Of a stretch of 34,556 nt of DNA, positions 1 to 7,593 are shown in pieces. The stretch covers positions 1 through 34,556 of the forward strand of contig JANXVY010000064.1 in the NCBI GenBank assembly GCA_025351425.1, written 5' to 3'. This DNA comes from Hyphomicrobium sp. Lineage in GTDB: Bacteria > Pseudomonadota > Alphaproteobacteria > Rhizobiales > Hyphomicrobiaceae. The position numbers and the translations under genes were made by a program. Under the pieces are notes generated by a model. The model was given only the letters and a program-made list of their open reading frames with translations. It did not search any database and had not been told where the DNA came from. Position 1 is the first letter of the stretch; the number at the start of each line of letters is the position of its first letter.

Positions 1-288
1 AAGACGATGCCGGTGGACAGCTTCGAGCCCAACCCGTGGGGGCTGTATCAGGTTCACGGCAACGTCTACGACTGGGTCGAGGACTGCTGGCACGACAGTT
101 ACAAGGGAGCGCCGACCGATGGTTCAGCGTGGACAACTGCGTGCACTGACAGTGGTCGCCGGGTCGTTCGCGGCGGTTCCTGGTACGGCAATCTTCAGGC
201 CCTCCGCTCGGCCAGCCGCCTCAGGAGCACCTCCGTCGGCCGGTACAACTTCATCGGCTTCCGTGTCGGGAGGACGCTTAGCCCCTGA
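1..288 (+). CDS. SUMF1/FGE-sulfatase-domain protein, C-terminal part only (5' end outside window)
   Basis: The reading frame is already open at base 1, so only about the last 95 residues are present. They carry the C-terminal signature of the formylglycine-generating-enzyme/SUMF1 fold: VHGNVYDWVED, then RVVRGGSW, then a Ser/Arg-rich stretch and GFRVGR. True FGEs carry copper-binding cysteines just after the GGS(W/Y) motif. Here that place reads WYGNLQALRSASR, without cysteine, so the protein is probably a SUMF1-like relative and not a sulfatase-activating oxidase. Such domains also occur in hydroxylases and in kinase-linked proteins, and the missing N-terminus would decide. A hairpin followed by T residues lies right after the stop. 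The family assignment is firm; the function is unknown. Confidence 0.85.
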   Translation, partial: KTMPVDSFEPNPWGLYQVHGNVYDWVEDCWHDSYKGAPTDGSAWTTACTDSGRRVVRGGSWYGNLQALRSASRLRSTSVGRYNFIGFRVGRTLSP

Positions 289-295
289 TGCCCCG

Positions 296-320
296 CGCCG
301 CTCCGCGGCGACAGCTTTTT
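296..320 (+). terminator. Putative rho-independent terminator after the SUMF1-like gene
   Basis: CGCCGC / TCC loop / GCGGCG forms a perfect 6-bp GC stem about 8 bases after the stop codon. It is followed by ACAGC and five T. The spacer before the T run is longer than ideal, so efficiency is uncertain. Confidence 0.5.
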
Positions 321-724
321 AACCTTCAGGGTGTCGGCGTTTCATTAATCGCTGGCAGTCCCGCCACACCCCCTTCAAACGCGACACCTCCCAACTCCGC
401 CCTTGCGTTTTGCGCTGCACCATGAGATAAGCCCGCATCGCCAGAGCATATTCGGCGATTTACGGCGCTCCAGCCGCGTGAAACGGTGGTCTCTTGGGTC
501 AATGCTGCATGAATGCAGCGCCCGCCAACCGTCCTGTTGAGCACCGCCGACCTCTGATCCGATGCCCAGGCCACGCGGGGCGTCTCATGAAGGTGACCCG
601 CGATTGAGCGAAGATATGGGACATGCGTGAAGCGCATGACCAGCTTTGCGTGCGGGTTCGTATGAAGGCTATTGCTTTGACAAACTCGACCGAGCGCAGC
701 GCAGCTGTGCCCACGAACGCAAAC
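321..724 (+). promoter_or_regulatory. Long leader region of the DEAD-box helicase gene
   Basis: About 400 bases without a convincing gene. Long leaders are common upstream of cold-inducible DEAD-box helicase genes. At 622-638 a perfect hairpin (CATGCG, loop TGAAG, CGCATG) is present. It overlaps an in-frame ATG at 623 that could extend the helicase by 34 residues. No convincing -35/-10 pair or strong ribosome-binding site was seen. The promoter role is inferred from position only. Confidence 0.3.
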
Positions 725-2407
725 ATGAACACGACGACGGCCACGTTCGCCGAATTGAACCTCGTACCCGAACTTCTGAAAGCTCTCGAAGCCGAAGGCT
801 ACACCACGCCGACGCCCATCCAGTCGAAGGCCATCCCGAGCGTATTGGCTGGCAAGGACCTGTTGGGCATCGCCCAGACCGGCACCGGCAAGACGGCGGC
901 CTTCGCGCTGCCGATCCTCCAGCGGCTGATGCAGAACCGTAAACCGGCAACCCGCAATGGCTGCCGCGCGCTCATCCTGTCGCCGACGCGCGAACTGGCC
1001 ACTCAGATCGCCGAAAGCTTCAAGACCTACGGCCGCCATACCGGCCTGACGACGGGCGTAATCTTCGGTGGCGTCGGCTACAAGCCGCAGATCAACCTGT
1101 TGTCGCGCGGCGTCGACGTTCTGGTGGCAACGCCCGGCCGTCTGATCGACCTCATGCAGGAAGGCCATCTGGCGCTGGGCTCGACCGAAATCCTCGTGCT
1201 CGACGAAGCCGACCAGATGATGGACTTGGGCTTCATCCGTCCGCTGCGCCAGATCGTGGCGAAGCTGTCGAACAAGCGCCAGAGCCTGTTCTTCTCGGCG
1301 ACCATGCCGCATGAAATCGGTTCCCTCGCGGCCGAACTGCTGCGCGATCCAGTGCAGGTTTCGGTGACCCCGGTCGCCAAGACGGCAGATCGCGTCGTGC
1401 AGCGCGCAATCCACGTCGAAGCCTCAAAGAAGCGGGCTTTGCTCGTCGAATTGCTGACGGACGCAGGGCTTTCGCGCGTGCTGATCTTTACCCGCACCAA
1501 GCGCGGCGCCGATAAGGTCGCCCGCCATCTGGAGCAGGCCGGCATCTCGTCTGCCGCCATCCACGGCAACAAGAGCCAGAACCAGCGTGAAGCCGCCCTC
1601 GATGGCTTCAAGAAGAGCAAGATCCGGGTGCTGGTCGCAACCGACATCGCCGCGCGCGGCATTGACGTCGACAACGTCAGCCACGTCGTGAACTACGAAC
1701 TTCCCAACGTGCCGGAAAGCTATGTCCACCGCATCGGCCGCACTGCGCGCGCCGGAGCCGAAGGCATCGCGATCTCGCTGGTGGACGGCGAGGAGAAGGC
1801 CTACCTGCGCGACATCGAACGCCTGACGAAGCAGACGATCCCGGCCGAAGACCGCCGCAACGATCACGCGCTCGTCGCCACCGCAACGCTCGAAGATCGC
1901 CCGCGTCAGGGGCAGCGTCCCAGCGGTGGGCGCGGCGGTGAAGGCCGTGGGGGCGACCGTCGTCCCGACGCCCGCACCAATGCCTCGCGCCCCCGTAGCG
2001 CCAGCGGCGGCGACCGTCGCGGCAACGACCGTGCCCCCCATTCGGAGCGCCCCGAGCAGGCTGGCGGCTACAGTGCCGGCAGCGACCGCCCGACCAGCCG
2101 CCCGATGGCCGAGCGCTCGAACGGCTACCGTCCGAATTCGGACCGCGCACCAGCCGGCGCTGACCGCCGTCCTTACGACCCGATGAACGCCGTGAGCCGC
2201 GGACCAGCCCCCCGTCCTGACGAGCGGCGCCCAGAACCGCGCGGCGAACGGCGCGATGCAGGCCCCACGCGTTCGCGTTTCGATGCGGAGCGTGACGCGC
2301 ACCAGTCGCGCAACTCCGGCGCTCCAGCCCGTAGCGCTGCCCGCCCCGCAGGCGGCTTGCAGGCGGCCAAGCGGCCCTCCGGCACGGGTGGCCGCCGCGA
2401 TTATTGA
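725..2407 (+). CDS. DEAD-box ATP-dependent RNA helicase (RhlE/DeaD-like)
   Basis: ATP-dependent RNA helicase that remodels structured RNA, as in ribosome assembly or mRNA decay. All core motifs are present in order: Q motif (TPTPIQ), Walker A (AQTGTGKT), PTRELA, TPGR, DEAD within LVLDEADQMMD, SAT, LIFTRTKR, ATDIAARGID and HRIGRTARAG. The last third is a low-complexity Arg/Gly/Pro/Ser tail (from about residue 390), typical of an RNA-binding extension in the RhlE group. I chose ATG 725 because the family usually starts a few residues before the conserved Phe of the TFAELNL segment. In-frame starts at 623 and 662 exist and none has a good Shine-Dalgarno. The gene stands alone between two terminators. 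The exact subfamily name is uncertain. Confidence 0.93.
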   Translation: MNTTTATFAELNLVPELLKALEAEGYTTPTPIQSKAIPSVLAGKDLLGIAQTGTGKTAAFALPILQRLMQNRKPATRNGCRALILSPTRELATQIAESFKTYGRHTGLTTGVIFGGVGYKPQINLLSRGVDVLVATPGRLIDLMQEGHLALGSTEILVLDEADQMMDLGFIRPLRQIVAKLSNKRQSLFFSATMPHEIGSLAAELLRDPVQVSVTPVAKTADRVVQRAIHVEASKKRALLVELLTDAGLSRVLIFTRTKRGADKVARHLEQAGISSAAIHGNKSQNQREAALDGFKKSKIRVLVATDIAARGIDVDNVSHVVNYELPNVPESYVHRIGRTARAGAEGIAISLVDGEEKAYLRDIERLTKQTIPAEDRRNDHALVATATLEDRPRQGQRPSGGRGGEGRGGDRRPDARTNASRPRSASGGDRRGNDRAPHSERPEQAGGYSAGSDRPTSRPMAERSNGYRPNSDRAPAGADRRPYDPMNAVSRGPAPRPDERRPEPRGERRDAGPTRSRFDAERDAHQSRNSGAPARSAARPAGGLQAAKRPSGTGGRRDY

Positions 2408-2431
2408 TCGCGCATGACGGCATGAGATTTG

Positions 2432-2461
2432 AAAGGGCGGCAGCAATGCCGCCCTTTTTTT
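2432..2461 (+). terminator. Strong rho-independent terminator of the helicase gene
   Basis: A perfect 11-bp stem (AAAGGGCGGCA, loop GCAA, TGCCGCCCTTT) runs straight into a seven-T tract. It begins 24 bases after the helicase stop and ends just before the convergent bactofilin gene. The minus-strand side has only a short T stretch, so it should act mainly on the plus strand. Confidence 0.9.
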
Positions 2462-2469
2462 GGGCCTGT

Positions 2470-3123
2470 TTAAGCAGCCCTCACGGTGACGATGACGGTT
2501 TGCGGCGCCCCCGATGTCGCCCCCGACTTGTCGGCGACCACGACGTCGAACTGGGCAGCCGCATTGGCCGATCCATCATGCTGGAACACCACGCGGCCGC
2601 CGGCGAGATCTGCCTGCGTGAATTGACCGGCGGGCCGGTCGGTGCCGCCGGTGACCGCGACCTTGCCGTGCGTCGCGTTGGAGACCGTGAACACGAGATC
2701 GCTCGCCTTGTCGTCGGGATCGACAGCGTTGATGTCTTCGAGCGTGATGCGGGTGGCACGGCCCCGGACGACGCTGATTTCGAAGTCGCCCACGATGCGC
2801 GGCGGCACGTTGCGCATGTCCGCCGAGAGGTTGCCGCCGGTTTCCATCGCGAGGCGGCCGTAGTGCACATTGCCCGCCACATGGCCGGTGGAGTGGATCT
2901 GAATCAGCCCCTCGACGACGATATCGCCCTGCATGGTGCCGCTGACATTGGCCGTCCCGGTCTGGGCCTGACCATAGAAGTTGCCGCCATCGTGAACGAT
3001 CAGTTCCTTGGTCGAGACTTCACCTTCGACATAGCCGAAGATCTCGAGCCGCTTGCAATTGCGCATGGCGCCTTTGAACGCGGTATCGGTGCTGATGATG
3101 ACAATTCCATCGCTTTGGTTCAC
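2470..3123 (-). CDS. Bactofilin fused to a C-terminal CSPG/cadherin-like repeat
   Basis: Bactofilins are cytoskeletal proteins that polymerise through a right-handed beta-helix and localise envelope-modifying enzymes. Residues about 8-105 show the short hydrophobic/Gly repeats of that fold (KRLEIFGYVEGEV, MQGDIVVEGLIQI, HVAGNVHYGRL). Residues about 115-215 instead resemble a CSPG (NG2)/cadherin-3 repeat: ITLEDINAVDPDD, then LVFTVSN, HGKV, GQFTQADLAGGRVVFQHDGS. That fold is normally extracellular. I chose the GTG at 3123 because AAAGGGG lies six bases upstream; an ATG at 3189 would add 22 residues without motifs. No signal peptide is visible. The bactofilin half is firm; the CSPG call rests on the FTQxDL...G.V.(F/Y)xHDGS pattern. 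Confidence 0.82.
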   Translation of the reverse strand: MNQSDGIVIISTDTAFKGAMRNCKRLEIFGYVEGEVSTKELIVHDGGNFYGQAQTGTANVSGTMQGDIVVEGLIQIHSTGHVAGNVHYGRLAMETGGNLSADMRNVPPRIVGDFEISVVRGRATRITLEDINAVDPDDKASDLVFTVSNATHGKVAVTGGTDRPAGQFTQADLAGGRVVFQHDGSANAAAQFDVVVADKSGATSGAPQTVIVTVRAA

Positions 3124-3307
3124 GCCCGTCCCCTTTGAATCTGTATCTTGCCCTGGCGTTCTATAGCGCGGCGATGACAGCGTTACCAACGAGGGTGCAC
3201 GAAACTAGGGACGCAAGTGCAGCACAGTTGCAGCGCACCCTGCGGCTCGTTATCTCAAGTGGCGAAATGCGTCTTCCAGTAGATTGCGCAGCGCAAAAGG
3301 ACAATTC

Positions 3308-3805
3308 ATGGCCGACCTGAAGCTTCAGGCGCTCGATTCCGAAGATTTGAACATTTTGTCCGCGCTGTGCCAGGACGCTGTGGTGCAGGTGGCGAACCTG
3401 TCCTACAGCGCCGCCAGCGGCCGCGTCGCGGTCGTTTGCAACCGGTTCGACTGGCCGGCGGTGCAGCCCGGTCAACGCGGGCATGCACACGCAACCTATA
3501 CACGCAAACGGGCTGGTTTGCGGTTTGAGCGTGTGAACCGCGTACAGTATGCCGGCTTCGATCCCAGGCAGGGCGGCACCGTGCTCGCACTGCTGGCGAT
3601 CGAATTCGCCCCGACGGACGCACCCGCGGGCCAGATCACGCTCCAATTTGCCGCTGGGGCATCGCTGCGTCTCGATGTTGAATATATCGAGGCGGAGCTT
3701 AAAGACCTAGGAGCAGAGTGGTCGACAAAATACAAGCCTGACCACGACGCAGAGGCTGCAGCGCCGGATACCGTTGCTGGCGTGTCCAAACCCGAACGAT
3801 CATAA
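3308..3805 (+). CDS. DUF2948 family protein
   Basis: A 165-residue protein matching the alphaproteobacterial DUF2948 family, of unknown function. Recognisable pieces are LKLQALDSEDLNILSALCQDAVV near the N-terminus, VCNRFDWP, and FERVNRVQYAGFD in the middle. No signal peptide or membrane segment is seen, so it is probably cytoplasmic. ATG 3308 is preceded by AAAGGA. It lies 30 bases upstream of hisD in the same direction, an arrangement I recall as conserved in alphaproteobacteria, so it is likely cotranscribed with hisD. The upstream 184 bp is shared with the divergent bactofilin gene. Confidence 0.87.
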   Translation: MADLKLQALDSEDLNILSALCQDAVVQVANLSYSAASGRVAVVCNRFDWPAVQPGQRGHAHATYTRKRAGLRFERVNRVQYAGFDPRQGGTVLALLAIEFAPTDAPAGQITLQFAAGASLRLDVEYIEAELKDLGAEWSTKYKPDHDAEAAAPDTVAGVSKPERS

Positions 3806-3835
3806 GGAGCGGCCTAGGTCGGTCGTGAACGTTGA

Positions 3836-5146
3836 ATGCCCAAACATCTCTACGCGCGCAACGCCGATTTTGCGGCGGCCTTCAAGGCCCTGCTCGGCGA
3901 GAAACGTGAATCCTCGGCGGATGTTGACGCAGCCGTTCGTGAGATCATCGCTGGCGTGCGCGCGCGCGGCGATCAGGCGCTGATCGAGTATTCGACCCGC
4001 TTCGATTCCGTCGATCTGGCGAAGGCCGGCTTGCGCGTGAGCGAGGCTGAAATAACGGCATCCATCGCTGCCTGCACCGCTGAAACACTGGCGGCGCTCG
4101 CGTTTGCCCATGAGCGCATCACGGCCCATCATCGCCGGCAGTTGCCCGCGAGCGACAGCTACACCGACGCGACAGGCGTTGAACTGGGCTCCCGCTGGAC
4201 GGCCGTCGAATCGGTCGGGCTGTACGTCCCCGGCGGCACGGCCTCCTACCCGAGTTCGGTGCTGATGAACGCAGTGCCCGCACTGGTGGCAGGTGTCCCT
4301 CGCGTCGTCATGGTAGTGCCCGCCCCGCGCGGCGAACTCAATCCGTTGGTGCTGGCTGCGGCGCGCCTCGCTGGCGTCCACGAAATCTACCGCATCGGCG
4401 GCGCGCAGGCCGTGGCGGCGCTCGCCTATGGAACGCAATCGATCGCGCCGGTCGTCAAGATCGTCGGCCCGGGCAATGCCTATGTCGCAGCCGCCAAGCG
4501 CCAGGTGTTCGGTCAGGTCGGGATCGACAGCGTGGCGGGCCCCTCCGAGGTGCTTATCATTGCGGATGCAAACAACAACCCCGAGTGGATCGCAGCCGAC
4601 CTGCTGGCGCAGGCCGAGCACGATACGGCGGCCCAGTCGATCCTCATGACCGACAGCGAGCCCTTTGCAAACGCCGTCGAGGCGGCGGTGGCCCGCCAGC
4701 TCAAAACCCTGCCGCGTGCGGCCATCGCGTCGGCCTCCTGGGACGGGTTCGGCGCTACGATCATCTTGTCGTCGCTCGACGAAGCGCCCCCGCTCGCCGA
4801 TGCGATCGCAGCCGAACACCTCCAGATCTGCACACCCGACCCCGACCGGCTCGCAGCAAAGATCCGCAACGCAGGCGCGATCTTCCTCGGCGCTCACACC
4901 CCCGAAGCCATCGGCGATTACGTCTCCGGCTCCAACCACGTGCTTCCGACCGCGCGCAGCGCCCGCTTTTCGTCCGGCCTTGGCACGCTCGACTTCATGA
5001 AGCGCACCTCGATCCTGCGCCTCGACGCAGCGTCCTTGGCAGCGCTCGGTCCGGCTGCGATGACGCTGGCGCGCGCGGAGGGCCTGGAAGCCCACCGCGC
5101 CTCGGTCGGCCTGCGGCTGCCGTCAACCAAAGGGAGCGCCGCATGA
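3836..5146 (+). CDS. hisD: Histidinol dehydrogenase
   Basis: Catalyses the last two steps of histidine synthesis, L-histidinol to L-histidine, with two NAD+ and a zinc ion. The 436-residue length is normal. Diagnostic segments are present in order: GLYVPGGTASYPSSVLMNA, RIGGAQAVAALAYGT, KIVGPGNAYVAAAKRQVFG, DSVAGPSEVLIIAD, LLAQAEHD, and SGSNHVLPT near the C-terminus. An in-frame TGA directly before ATG 3836 fixes that as the earliest possible start. The AAGGAG that lies 26 bases upstream is too far away to serve it. Its stop overlaps the next start (ATGA at 5143-5146), which indicates translational coupling to UPF0262. It is separated from other his genes, as is usual in alphaproteobacteria. 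Confidence 0.98.
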   Translation: MPKHLYARNADFAAAFKALLGEKRESSADVDAAVREIIAGVRARGDQALIEYSTRFDSVDLAKAGLRVSEAEITASIAACTAETLAALAFAHERITAHHRRQLPASDSYTDATGVELGSRWTAVESVGLYVPGGTASYPSSVLMNAVPALVAGVPRVVMVVPAPRGELNPLVLAAARLAGVHEIYRIGGAQAVAALAYGTQSIAPVVKIVGPGNAYVAAAKRQVFGQVGIDSVAGPSEVLIIADANNNPEWIAADLLAQAEHDTAAQSILMTDSEPFANAVEAAVARQLKTLPRAAIASASWDGFGATIILSSLDEAPPLADAIAAEHLQICTPDPDRLAAKIRNAGAIFLGAHTPEAIGDYVSGSNHVLPTARSARFSSGLGTLDFMKRTSILRLDAASLAALGPAAMTLARAEGLEAHRASVGLRLPSTKGSAA

Positions 5147-5655
5147 GCGAGCCAGAACAGAGCGCAGCAGACGCCGGAAAGCTCACGCCCCGGGACAAGC
5201 TGACGGCGATCACGCTCGATCAAAAATCGATCCAGCAGGGCAGTCATCACATCGAGCACGAACGCGAGGTCGCGATCTTCGATATCCTCGACGGCAACGT
5301 CTTCGCCCTCGAAGGCCGCGACGAGGGCCCCTATACGCTCGCGCTGTCGATCGTCGACGACAAGCTGATGATGCACGTCGGCAATGAAAGCAATCCCGGC
5401 CTGTTCGTCCATGGCCTTTCGCTGATGCCGTTGAAACGCATCATCCGCGACTATTTCGTGGTCTGCGATTCCTATTACGAAGCGATTCGCTCCGCGCCGC
5501 CTGCCCGCATCCAGGCGATCGACATGGGCCGCCGCGGCCTCCACGACGACGGCAGCCGCGTGCTGATGGAGCGGCTGGCGGGCAAGATTACGGTCGATTT
5601 CGACACCGCGCGGCGGCTGTTTACCCTGATTGCGGCGCTGCACTGGCGGGGTTGA
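5143..5655 (+). CDS. UPF0262 family protein
   Basis: A 170-residue protein of the uncharacterised UPF0262 family. Family landmarks are LTAITLDQKSI, HEREVAIFDIL, LALSIVDDKLMMHV, LMPLKRIIRDYFVVCDSYY, and IDMGRRGLHDDGS. It follows hisD with a four-base ATGA overlap, and GGGAG precedes the start. This pairing with hisD is conserved in alphaproteobacteria as I recall. No membrane or secretion signal was seen. Its biochemical role is unknown. Confidence 0.92.
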   Translation: MSEPEQSAADAGKLTPRDKLTAITLDQKSIQQGSHHIEHEREVAIFDILDGNVFALEGRDEGPYTLALSIVDDKLMMHVGNESNPGLFVHGLSLMPLKRIIRDYFVVCDSYYEAIRSAPPARIQAIDMGRRGLHDDGSRVLMERLAGKITVDFDTARRLFTLIAALHWRG

Positions 5656-5759
5656 AAAGACGCGCGAACGGCGGCGGATAAATAAGTTATCCCCGCGCCG
5701 GGAGGGCAGGCTGAGGATGGCAGCGCATTTAGCGCGTAGCCCCGTCACAGCGAGCCCCC

Positions 5760-7402
5760 ATGGACCAGACCCCGAACCTGAGCCTGCCTTACATCATGGC
5801 AGCCCAAGCCCAAAAGCACGTCACCCACAACGAAGCGATCCGTATGCTCGACGCGCTGACCCAGATCAGCGTCGCAAGCCGGATTTTGACCGCCCCCCCT
5901 CAACGCCGGCGGATGGCGTGCGCTACATTCTGCCCGCTGGCGCAACCGGCGTCTGGGCGGGCGCGGCCGGCCGGATCGCAGCTTTCCAGGATGGCGCATG
6001 GGCAACCTTCGCCCCGCGCGAAGGTTGGCTCGCCTGGGTCGCCGACGAAGCTGTGGCGGTCGTCTACACGGGCGGCGCTTGGGCTCTGATGAGCGGCGGC
6101 GGCAGCGCAGGTTCGGTACCTCTGCTCGGCATCAACGCGACCGCCGACACGACCAACCGGCTGTCGGTATCTGCCCCCGCGACGCTACTCAACCATGCCG
6201 GCAGCGGGCATCAGGCGAAAGTCAACAAGGCTGCCGCCGGCGCGACCGCGAGCCTGCTTTATCAGACCGCGTTTTCGGGCCGCGCCGAAATGGGCACCAC
6301 TGGCGACGACGACTTTCACATCAAGGTTTCCGCCGATGGCGCAACCTGGCGCGAAGCACTCGTGATCGGCGGCGCGACGGGACGGGCAGCGTTTCCGCAA
6401 GGCGGCATCGTCGCCAGCACGCCGTCCACCGTGACGATCAACGTGCCCGCTCAAGCGGCGACCATCCAGGCAGCGCTCGACCAGATGAACAGCACGCGGT
6501 TCGAAAGCAACGCCCAAGGCATCATCTCGGTAGCCGCTGGCACCTATGTGCTGACCGCGCCCCTCGTGTGCCGTCACCCCCAGCCGGGCCGTATCGTACT
6601 CAGAGCGGCGGTCGCAGCAACGCTGCCGGTCGAAGCCGATTTCACTGGCACCAAGGCGACCGACGAGACGATGGTGCGCTCGAAATACAAAGTGATCGTC
6701 GAATGTCCCAATGTGGGCGCGCTGACGGTGAGCGACGGCGAAGGCATCGGCCTCGTCCAGGATCTGGCCTTCATCCGGACCGGCACCACCGGAACCCCGC
6801 TCGGCGCCACCGCCACGCGCGGCGGCCGGATCGTGCTGGACCGCTGCGCAGTGTTCGGCTTTGCCAATGGCGTGCAGGTGCGCGAACAAGGCCACGCGAC
6901 CCTCACCAACTGTCAGCTGGCCTACAGCGCCGCCAGCGGAGCGCTCATGCAGCAAGGCGGCTGGGTGAAGGCTGGTTCCACTCTGATCGTCGCAAGCGGC
7001 AACCACGGCATCGAAGCGAGCCAAAGCCAGTTCAGCTCGGATGGCGGGCTGCGCGTCAAGACGTCGGCCGCCGTTGGCATCGCGCTGAACAGCGGCAGCC
7101 GCGCCACGGTCACTGCCGCAAGTCTTTCCGGCAACACCGGCATGAGCGTTCAGATCGTTTCGGGATGTGTGCTGGAACTGGCGGGCTGCAGTTTGATGGG
7201 TGGCGCAGGCCAGCCCTCTTTGATGGCGTGGGACGGCAGCGCGGCCTATGTTAACGCGGTCACGGTCGCGGGCGACGCAACGCAGCGCGCGCTGACGGCC
7301 CAACGAGGCTCCATCATCACGACAGGTGGAACACATACGGGAACACCGGTCTTCTCGCCGGCTGCTGGCACAACCTCAAATAGCGGGGCCTGGACCTTCT
7401 GA
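5760..7402 (+). pseudogene. DUF2793 / right-handed beta-helix spike-like protein, interrupted by a one-base frameshift
   Basis: The first 43 codons from ATG 5760 give the DUF2793 start (NLSLPYIMAAQAQKHVTHNEA). The rest of the family sequence (ADGVRYILPAG, GAWAGRIAAFQDG-like, REGWLAWVADE) continues in another frame to 7402. The switch is at a run of seven C, 5893-5899; eight C, or a -1 slip on the run, would restore one protein of about 547 residues. The downstream part looks like a beta-helix (IQAALDQMNST, then Gly/Val/Thr repeats), as in phage tail spikes. DUF2793 proteins occur in alphaproteobacterial phages and gene transfer agents; no other phage gene is nearby. It may be a true mutation, phase variation, programmed slippage or a sequencing error. 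Confidence 0.8.
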
Positions 7403-7593
7403 TCGGCGTCGTCAGCCGGTTGGCACGGTGACCGATTGCACTGTGCGGCAGCCGTCCCCCCGCAAAACGCCTGTCTATGCGACGCGATACAAAAAGCATA
7501 TGAGGCGTATTGAACCGGCCACCGCTCCGCACACTAAACAATTCTTAACCACAAAATGCAATCTAAGATTGTTTTTAGATGTGGGATTGTTCC

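Noticed and set aside
326-2446. Two long minus-strand frames (362 and 340 codons).
   Set aside because: Antisense to the DEAD-box helicase and its RG-rich tail; compositionally biased, no domain.
3800-5095. A 431-codon open frame on the minus strand.
   Set aside because: Exactly antisense to hisD; no domain recognised.
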